Source: an uncultured Eubacteriales bacterium (lineage in GTDB: Bacteria; Bacillota; Clostridia; Lachnospirales; Lachnospiraceae). Taken from it: DNA of 64,000 bases. The stretch covers positions 1 through 64,000 of the forward strand of contig OMXJ01000006.1 in the NCBI GenBank assembly GCA_900315015.1. The letters are read 5' to 3'. Below the pieces are notes generated by a model, which searched no databases, was not told the origin of the DNA, and worked only from the letters and a program-made list of their open reading frames with translations. The translations under genes and the position numbers were made by a program. Shown here one piece after another: positions 58,061-64,000 of this stretch (positions within the stretch are counted from its first letter, which is position 1; every line of letters starts with the position of its first letter).

Positions 58061-58111
58061 ATTAAAGAAATAGGATAAAGAAATAGGATAAGGTAATATA
58101 CAGAGGTGAAA

Positions 58112-59275
58112 ATGATAATAAAAAATGCCAGAGTCCTTACTAAAGGCCGAGGTTTTGATGTAAGAGACATATTTATAGAGGGGAATAGGATAGTAGAAAA
58201 AAGTACAGAAGATAGTAGGATAGTAGATAAAAGTGAAAAGCCAGGTGAAGAAATAGATGCAAAGGGACTTTATGCAGTCCCTGGGCTTATAGACATACAT
58301 TTTCATGGGGCGGCGGGCAATGATATTTGTGATGCCTCCTATGATGCGTTAAAAAGCATAACAAAGTATGAGCTTAATAGGGGAGTAATGACTTTATGTC
58401 CTGCAACCATGACATATTCAGAAGAAATACTTACAGATGTAGTGGAAAATATAAAGGATTTTGTCTTAAAGGAAAAGGATAATTATTCATTAGGCGAAAT
58501 TGTAGGAATAAATATGGAGGGGCCGTTTATAAGTGGGAAAAAGATGGGGGCTCAGAATCCAAAGTATCAGAAAAATCCAGATATAGGAATGTTTGAGAGA
58601 CTTTTAGAAAAAAGCGGCGGTCTAATAAAGCTTGTGGATATTGCACCTGAAAATGAAGGTGCGATGGAATTTATTGAGAGCTGTCATGAAAAGGTGTGCA
58701 TTTCGCTTGCGCATATGACGGCAGATTATGATACAGCCATAAAGGCCTTTGAAGCAGGGGCAAAACATATGACTCATCTATATAATGCCATGCCGGGAAT
58801 TAATCATAGAGAGCCAGGGCCTATAATTGCAGCCTTAGAAAAAGATGCGCAGGTGGAGCTCATTGCCGATGGAGTGCATGTTCATCCTGCAATGGTACGT
58901 TTTACCTTTAACACCTTTAAGGAGGATAAAATAATTCTGATTTCAGATAGTATGGAAGCGACAGGCTTAGCTGACGGAGTTTATCAGCTAGGGGGACAGA
59001 GTGTTACCAAAAGAGGGGCAAGAGCAGCTCTTACAGAGGATGAAAATACAATTGCGGGCTCTGTAACAGATCTTTATGGCTGTTTTAAGAAGGCAGTATT
59101 AGACATGAAGGTGCCGCTCGAAAAAGCTGTAAGGGCAGTTACGGAAAATCCAGCTGCGGCAATAGGAATAGATAAGGATTATGGAAGTCTTGAGGCAGGG
59201 CATTATGCAAATATCCTTTTACTAGATGATGAGCTAAATATTGTAAAGAGGATATACAAGGGAAAAATGGTGTGA
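58112..59275 (+). CDS. nagA: N-acetylglucosamine-6-phosphate deacetylase
   Basis: NagA removes acetate from GlcNAc-6-phosphate in amino-sugar use and cell-wall recycling. The protein has 387 aa, an amidohydrolase. Metal-binding HFHG is in LIDIHFHGAAGNDICD. GINMEGPFIS, ISLAHMTADYDTAIKAFEAGAKHMTHLYNAMP and the catalytic Asp in LISDSMEATGL follow. I start at the ATG at 58112 because GAGGTGA is its ribosome-binding site, rather than the GTG two codons earlier. No nagB or PTS gene is next to it. Confidence 0.94.
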   Translation: MIIKNARVLTKGRGFDVRDIFIEGNRIVEKSTEDSRIVDKSEKPGEEIDAKGLYAVPGLIDIHFHGAAGNDICDASYDALKSITKYELNRGVMTLCPATMTYSEEILTDVVENIKDFVLKEKDNYSLGEIVGINMEGPFISGKKMGAQNPKYQKNPDIGMFERLLEKSGGLIKLVDIAPENEGAMEFIESCHEKVCISLAHMTADYDTAIKAFEAGAKHMTHLYNAMPGINHREPGPIIAALEKDAQVELIADGVHVHPAMVRFTFNTFKEDKIILISDSMEATGLADGVYQLGGQSVTKRGARAALTEDENTIAGSVTDLYGCFKKAVLDMKVPLEKAVRAVTENPAAAIGIDKDYGSLEAGHYANILLLDDELNIVKRIYKGKMV

Positions 59276-59397
59276 TTTCTTGTTTTTTTAGGGCAGATAT
59301 AGTATAATTTAACTATAGTAAGATGCTTGTTAATTAGTGTAAGATACAATATGATGATGAGTAATAAAGCAAGAAGAAAAACTGAGGTATATTTTTA

Positions 59398-60858
59398 ATG
59401 GCAGATTTAAAAAATAATGTCAAAGCTGAAAAGAAGGAACAGGAAAAGGAAAAAAAACAGGAAAAAAAGGTAGAAAGGCTTGAAAGAAAGCTCTGGAAGG
59501 AAAGATTGAAATTAAAGCAGAAGGAAAGAGAGAAGGAAAACCGCAAAAAAGCAAACGGAAGGCTTGATTGGGATAAGCTTGATAATACAGCAAATCTTTT
59601 TCCTGTAATAGCTGATGAGACAATGACAAATGTTTATAGAATAGCAGTCAATCTTACAGAAGAAATAATTCCTGAAAAGCTTGAAATGGCGATAGAAAAA
59701 GTGCTTGAGCAGATTCCTCTTTTCAGAATGAGATTAAGACAGGGAGCCTTTTGGTACTATTTTGAGGAAAACCTTAGGCCTTTTCCAGGCATAAGGGAGG
59801 AATATAAGGTACCGGGTTCATATATTGATAAGCATAATAATAACCAATATATGTTCAGAGTTACATTCTACAAATGTAGAATTAATCTTGAGGTGTTCCA
59901 TGCCCTTACAGATGGCTTTGGAGGAACGATATTCCTTCAGGAAATAATATATCAATATTTAAGATATGTTCATCCGCAGATTAAGGAAGAAACAGCCGGA
60001 AGTGAGTATCCTGAAATAGATAAGATCAGTACAGGTATCCATATGGATAGAGAGGATAGCTATGTAAAGAATTTTAAAAAGCCTGCTAAAAGGAAGGGAA
60101 GCTATCAATCAGGAAAGGGACTTGTATTAAAGGGTGAAAAGCTTGCACCTGGAAATCTTGGCATTATGCATGGATTTCTTAGTGTAGCTGAATTAAAGAA
60201 GGTAGCTAAGGAAAAAGGAATTACTATAAATGAGCTTTTGGTAGGATGCTTTGTTTATGCAGTTTATAAGGGATATTTAAATGGAAGGGCATCAAAGCTT
60301 CCGATAAGGTGCTGCGTACCTGTAAATTTAAGACCTTATTTTGACTCAACAACAATGAAGAATTTCTTTGCAATGGTAAGCGCTGAGTTTAAGCCGGAGG
60401 AAAGAGAAAATGAATATAGCTTTGACGAGGTAATGGGCATAGTTCATGAGAGCCTTCAAAAGCAGATTACCAAGGAGCATCTTGAGGAAATTCTATCTTA
60501 TAATGTTTCTAATCAAATGAAAAAAATACTGAGAATCGTTCCGCTTCCAATAAAAAAGCTGGCTATAGGATATGTATATGGAATTTCAGCTAATGCGACG
60601 ACTTCTACAGTAACAAATATTGGAAATATAAAGATGAGGGAGCCATATAGAAAGTATATTGATAAATTCTATGTAATTCTTTCGGTATCTAAGGGGCAGA
60701 ACATGAAGGGAACTATAGTATCATACGGCGATACTCTGACCTTTACAATTAGTTCGATACTAACGGATACCTCGGTGCAGAAGTATTTTTTCAGGACCTT
60801 AAAACAGCTAGGTGTTGATGTAGCGGTAGAAACGAATGGTTTTGGGGCGGAAGAATAA
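59398..60858 (+). CDS. Condensation-domain-like acyltransferase
   Basis: This 486-aa protein opens with a highly charged coiled-coil-like segment of about 55 residues (AEKKEQEKEKKQEKKVERLER and on). The main domain has an HxxxDG-like active site, HALTDGFGG, and resembles alcohol acetyltransferase or NRPS condensation-type folds. A C-terminal part follows (VPVNLRPYFDSTTMKNFF, INVYxVLSVS-like FYVILSVSKGQNMKG). It lacks the rest of an NRPS and is probably a stand-alone acyltransferase. The zinc-ribbon membrane protein and an esterase follow in the same operon, suggesting an acylated product. The substrate is unknown. Confidence 0.72.
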   Translation: MADLKNNVKAEKKEQEKEKKQEKKVERLERKLWKERLKLKQKEREKENRKKANGRLDWDKLDNTANLFPVIADETMTNVYRIAVNLTEEIIPEKLEMAIEKVLEQIPLFRMRLRQGAFWYYFEENLRPFPGIREEYKVPGSYIDKHNNNQYMFRVTFYKCRINLEVFHALTDGFGGTIFLQEIIYQYLRYVHPQIKEETAGSEYPEIDKISTGIHMDREDSYVKNFKKPAKRKGSYQSGKGLVLKGEKLAPGNLGIMHGFLSVAELKKVAKEKGITINELLVGCFVYAVYKGYLNGRASKLPIRCCVPVNLRPYFDSTTMKNFFAMVSAEFKPEERENEYSFDEVMGIVHESLQKQITKEHLEEILSYNVSNQMKKILRIVPLPIKKLAIGYVYGISANATTSTVTNIGNIKMREPYRKYIDKFYVILSVSKGQNMKGTIVSYGDTLTFTISSILTDTSVQKYFFRTLKQLGVDVAVETNGFGAEE

Positions 60859-60905
60859 AGCGCATTTACTAAATGAAGAGATAAAATTAAGAAGGAATTA
60901 TATAA

Positions 60906-61601
60906 ATGAAAAGATGTGAAAGCTGTAATATGTACATATATGATGATACAGAGCTATGTCCAATGTGCAATTCGGTTTTAAGCGATGTATCTGAAAAGGA
61001 TAAGCAAGAAGTAATAAAGAAATATGGACGTCCGGCGCCTTATCCGGACATAAAAGAAAGAAGCAGAAAGCTGGCCTTTGCAATGAAGCTGATTTTATTT
61101 ATCTTCATATTGGCAGGAACAGCGATGATAATAGTAAATGCTGCAGTGACGCCGCAGATGTGGTGGTCATTAATTGCGGTGAGCGGTCTTGTTTATATTT
61201 ATTTAGGAATGAGATACTGGATAAGACATGATTCTGGAATATCCTCTAAACTCGGAAAGCAGATCCTGATTACTATTCCGCTTCTAATAATAATAGACTA
61301 TTATACGGGATTTCATAAATGGTCACTTACCTGGGCAGTTCCGGGAATCATAATACTTGGAAATGTAATAGTAATGTTTTTGATGCTGTTTTACAGAGAC
61401 AGGTGGTATGCTTATTTAATGCTTTTGCTTATGCTTTTAGTGTGCTGCGCGGTAGTATCAGCATTAATGATATTTAATCTTGTAACCAACAACACTTTGA
61501 TTTATGTAGCGGATGGAATTACCTGCACATATCTTCTTGCAGTAATAATATTCTTTGGAAGAACCTTCAGACGTGAGATGAAGAGGAGATTTAGAGTATG
61601 A
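60906..61601 (+). CDS. Zinc-ribbon membrane protein (DUF6320-like)
   Basis: This 231-aa protein has an N-terminal zinc ribbon of two CxxC pairs (CESCNMYI and CPMCNS). A short basic stretch follows, then five to six hydrophobic helices from about residue 60 to 220. It resembles a family I know as DUF6320, often beside the acyltransferase. No catalytic motif is seen. The four bases ATGA at its end are shared with the esterase start, so they are translationally coupled. It may recruit or anchor the pathway at the membrane. Confidence 0.65.
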   Translation: MKRCESCNMYIYDDTELCPMCNSVLSDVSEKDKQEVIKKYGRPAPYPDIKERSRKLAFAMKLILFIFILAGTAMIIVNAAVTPQMWWSLIAVSGLVYIYLGMRYWIRHDSGISSKLGKQILITIPLLIIIDYYTGFHKWSLTWAVPGIIILGNVIVMFLMLFYRDRWYAYLMLLLMLLVCCAVVSALMIFNLVTNNTLIYVADGITCTYLLAVIIFFGRTFRREMKRRFRV

Positions 61602-62647
61602 CAAAGAGAAATTCTACTATTGTAGAAAAGATAAATGCCATGCTTGAGGATGAGTCAGCGGATATTGAAAAGGTGAGTGCTAGGGGAAAGCTAGCGTATA
61701 AGGTTGTCAAAATTACAAGTCACCTTCCTGAAATAGGGCCAGCTAATCAAAATGGAGAGCTGAGAAAGATCAAGACAGAGCATGAGAAAAAATGGGTATG
61801 TCCGCAGGGTTATAAGCTAAGAAAGCATCGTATGAAAAACTTTACGATGGATGTGCTTGAAAAGCTAGGTGATGTGGAAGTCTTCGGCGAAGAAGCGGGG
61901 GCAGCTCAATCAGCAGCAGAAGATGAGGGACCAGGCTACATACTTCAGCTTCATGGAGGCGGCTATTATGGTACTTTTAATAATACCTACCGTGATATGG
62001 CGGTCTGCTATAGCATAGTAAGCGGAGGAATGGTGGTAATATCACCTGATTATCGCGTAGCTCCTGTAAATCCATATCCTGCAGCACTAGAAGATGCATT
62101 TGAAGCATATAAGTGGATAATGAAAAAAATAGATAAGAGAGAAAAGGAAAGCGGAAAAAGGTTAAAGCTGATAGTAGCAGGAGATTCTGCAGGAGGCGGC
62201 CTTTCACTTGCCCTTACCTTATATCTTAAGGAAAATAATCTAAGACTTCCTGATGGAATTATTACAATGTCTGCATGGACTGACCTTACAAAGAGCGGCG
62301 CTTCTTATGATGATAATTATAAAACAGATCCCTTATTTGGTGGATCAAGAGAAACGCTGGTATATAAGGAAGGGTATTATGCAGGCTCAGATCCAAAGGA
62401 TCCGCATATTTCGCCTTGCTTTGCAGATTATACGGGCTTTCCTAAAATGCTTATGCAGGTGGGAGAGTATGAAATGCTGCTAAGTGATTCTCAGAGAGTG
62501 TATGTGAAGGCTATAGAAGCCGGAGCTACCTGCAGACTTCACATATATCCGGGGATGTTTCATGAATTTCAGATGGGAATAGGGTTATATCCGGAAGCGG
62601 GTATGGCCTGGAGAGAAATAAGAGAATGGATCGGTAAATTAGAATAA
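61598..62647 (+). CDS. Alpha/beta hydrolase (HSL-type esterase)
   Basis: This 349-aa hydrolase is of the hormone-sensitive-lipase family. The oxyanion motif is LHGGGYYGT (HGGG). The nucleophile motif GDSAGGGLSLALTLYL carries the catalytic Ser. Asp lies in the following EYEMLLSDS region and His in GMFHEFQMG. It has no signal peptide. It is coupled to the zinc-ribbon gene and completes the acyltransferase operon. Acting on short acyl esters is likely, and it could release or proofread the product of the upstream acyltransferase, which is inference. Confidence 0.85.
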   Translation: MTKRNSTIVEKINAMLEDESADIEKVSARGKLAYKVVKITSHLPEIGPANQNGELRKIKTEHEKKWVCPQGYKLRKHRMKNFTMDVLEKLGDVEVFGEEAGAAQSAAEDEGPGYILQLHGGGYYGTFNNTYRDMAVCYSIVSGGMVVISPDYRVAPVNPYPAALEDAFEAYKWIMKKIDKREKESGKRLKLIVAGDSAGGGLSLALTLYLKENNLRLPDGIITMSAWTDLTKSGASYDDNYKTDPLFGGSRETLVYKEGYYAGSDPKDPHISPCFADYTGFPKMLMQVGEYEMLLSDSQRVYVKAIEAGATCRLHIYPGMFHEFQMGIGLYPEAGMAWREIREWIGKLE

Positions 62648-62690
62648 AATAATAGGTTAAGCTGGCTTCTTAAACGGGAAAGGAGCGGAT

Positions 62691-63395
62691 ATGATTGAAT
62701 TTTGGGACAAGTTCAGTAATATGATGAAGAGCTGGAGCGATATATCAATAATTGCGCGCCTCATCGGAGCAATGTTTGTTGGTATCATAATTGGTCTTAA
62801 CAGAGAAATGAAAAACCGCGGAGCAGGTGTTAAAACTCACGTACTAGTATGTGTAGGAGCCGCTCTTACAATGATGACGGGAGAGTACATATTGCATCAA
62901 TTTCCAGAATCAAAGGTAGATCTTACAAGAATTGGCGCTCAGGTAGTAAGCGGTGTCGGCTTTTTAGGTGTAGGAACAATCATTGTTACAGGAAGAAATC
63001 ATGTTAGGGGACTTACAACTGCAGCGGGTCTATGGGCCTGTGCCTGTGCGGGGCTTGCAATCGGAATAGGTTTCTTTGAGGGAACTACAGTTGCTCTTAT
63101 GATCATAATGTTTACTCTTTATATCTTAGATTTATTAGATAGAGAGGTTCATAGAAAATCGATTTATCATGATTATTACATAGAATTTGAAGATAATCAG
63201 AGTGTAACGGATTTTTTAGCATTCATGAGAGATAGTAAAATACATTTTACAAACTTCAATCTTTCAAGAGGAGCTAATAAGACAGATGGTCCGGTAATCA
63301 CTTTCACGGTGCAGCTTCCGGTAGGAGAGCCAAGTAAGCTCTTCTTTGATAAACTTGATTCGGATGAAAAGATAAAATTTGCGCATAAGCTATAG
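62691..63395 (+). CDS. MgtC/SapB-family membrane protein
   Basis: This 234-aa protein has four to five N-terminal membrane helices with the MgtC signature IARLIGAMFVGIIIGLNREMKN followed by GAGVKTHVLVCVGAALTMM and QVVSGVGFLGVGTIIV. A soluble ACT-like C-terminal domain of about 90 residues ends it. In pathogens MgtC modulates magnesium and acid stress, but in gut commensals its role is not defined. An AAAGGAG ribosome-binding site precedes it. A terminator follows. Confidence 0.88.
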   Translation: MIEFWDKFSNMMKSWSDISIIARLIGAMFVGIIIGLNREMKNRGAGVKTHVLVCVGAALTMMTGEYILHQFPESKVDLTRIGAQVVSGVGFLGVGTIIVTGRNHVRGLTTAAGLWACACAGLAIGIGFFEGTTVALMIIMFTLYILDLLDREVHRKSIYHDYYIEFEDNQSVTDFLAFMRDSKIHFTNFNLSRGANKTDGPVITFTVQLPVGEPSKLFFDKLDSDEKIKFAHKL

Positions 63396-63416
63396 TGAAA
63401 AGATAAGCTATAATAA

Positions 63417-63466
63417 AAAGGCTTCCATAAGGCAAGATCTGCAAGCCATATGGAAGCCTTTATTCT
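63417..63466 (+). terminator. Intrinsic terminator after the MgtC-type gene
   Basis: AAAAGGCTTCCATA near 63417 pairs with TATGGAAGCCTTT near 63449, with an inner GGC/GCC extension. The T-tract is TTATTCTTT. Confidence 0.8.
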
Positions 63467-63516
63467 TTAAAATAATTTACCTATTTTGAATTACTTATTT
63501 TGATTTTTGGACCTTT

Positions 63517-63687
63517 TCAGTGGCCTCTTGGAACTACAGTGCCAAGGAGCTCCTTTTCATAGGTGCAATCAGCAATTAATAGCTTTACAAAGGTAAAAAT
63601 CAGTACCGGAAGGGTACACCGGATTGTATGTAAACCAAGGTAAGTGCATAAAAGGGAAGAGGCTATTCCTCCAAATTCAAAAAAGCC
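63517..63687 (-). pseudogene. Possible start-less remnant of a membrane protein gene
   Basis: A minus-strand open frame of 56 codons with no start codon lies between a TAA (63688-63690) and its TGA stop (63517-63519). It reads FEFGGIASSLLCTYLG, then a hydrophobic PVLIFTFVKLLIA. The GC-content is higher than the flanking AT-rich sequence. It looks like the last part of a decayed membrane protein. This is weak evidence, as the frame could be chance. The rest of the 63,396-63,846 gap has no feature I can name. Confidence 0.25.
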
Positions 63688-63846
63688 TTAAGCAATTGTT
63701 ATAGCATATAAAATATAATCTGCAAGTAAAAATTCTACTATGAAAAATTTAAAATATATGGTAAAATTACTAAAAGGGAGATTTTTTTATAATTTTATGA
63801 TTATTATTTTTGAAAGTTTCTGATATTTTTTCAGGAGGAATAGAAA

Positions 63847-64000
63847 ATGAGAGAGGAAATAGGTATTAGTATATCTGGGGATTTTAGGGAAGCATCGGCC
63901 TCTATTCATGAAGCAGACGCGCTTGTAATGATTACTAGTGCAGCAAATTTTGAAAAACATACAAGAGAGCTCGCAGAAGCATTTCCGAACGTGCCTAGTA
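63847..64000 (+). CDS. Start of an unidentified gene, cut by the window end
   Basis: An ATG preceded by CAGGAGG opens a frame of 51 codons that is still open at the window edge. It encodes MREEIGISISGDFREASASI followed by HEADALVMITSAANFEKHTREL. The pattern of a short sensory N-terminus resembles the FIST-domain proteins, but that is a guess from 51 residues. Confidence 0.6.
   Translation, partial: MREEIGISISGDFREASASIHEADALVMITSAANFEKHTRELAEAFPNVPS

Noticed and set aside
57866..58306. A minus-strand ORF of 146 codons before nagA.
   Set aside because: It is an artefact of the purine tandem repeat, which translates into repeated Leu/Tyr/Ser runs, and it overlaps the start of nagA.

Overview
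The window looks like the replication-origin region of a low-GC Firmicute, most likely a member of the Lachnospiraceae. The basis is the oriC gene order, the AT-rich codon use, the DUF4446 and DUF3881 genes that follow parAB, and a GH94 cellobiose phosphorylase. No rRNA is inside the window, so this placement is inference from gene content.

Replication core (positions 1-23,400). oriC lies between dnaA and rpmH, with further DnaA boxes between dnaA and dnaN. Leftward from it, on the minus strand, run dnaA, dnaN, an S4-domain gene (yaaA type), recF, gyrB, gyrA, an exodeoxyribonuclease III gene and tRNA-Ser. Two strong minus-strand promoters then point off the left edge, probably into an rRNA operon. 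Rightward, on the plus strand, run rpmH, rnpA, yidD, yidC, jag/khpB, mnmE, mnmG, rsmG, parA, parB, DUF4446 and DUF3881. Genes on both arms therefore point away from the origin. Between rsmG and parA is the most striking element of the window: 23 parS-like sites in a regular 40-42 bp tandem array (18,952-19,859), followed by two further palindromic sites in the parA leader. Chromosomal parS sites are usually few and dispersed, so this looks like a built-in centromere array.

Accessory stretch (23,400-29,320). A D,D-carboxypeptidase gene is followed by an island of different base composition. It holds a DUF4869 gene, a P-loop ATPase gene broken by an in-frame TAG, a start-less gene remnant, an integral-membrane acyltransferase and a guanylate-kinase-like gene. 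It ends at an IS605-like right-end remnant beside tRNA-Arg. tRNA-Arg and tRNA-Lys are divergent, each with a consensus sigma-70-type promoter.

Housekeeping and metabolism (29,900-43,400). trmB, holB, ricT, trmN6 and rsmI form a co-directional block like the Bacillus holB-yaaT-yabB-yabC neighbourhood. It converges on an acyl-CoA ligase-type gene. Then come cellobiose phosphorylase, a response regulator with a C-terminal DNA-binding/activator-type region, a LytS-type sensor kinase, a candidate structured small RNA, and a Thr-rich lipoprotein.

Right part (43,400-64,000). An MMPL/RND exporter and a long heptad-repeat exported protein form an overlapping pair. They sit behind a promoter flanked by two copies of a 13-bp palindrome and are followed by a TetR-family gene. 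Next are a YgjP-type metallopeptidase, a membrane-fused spermidine-synthase-like protein, the MoxR-DUF58-transglutaminase trio, phosphofructokinase and nagA. An operon follows that combines a condensation-domain-like acyltransferase, a zinc-ribbon membrane protein and an esterase. The window closes with an MgtC-type membrane protein and the first 51 codons of a further gene.
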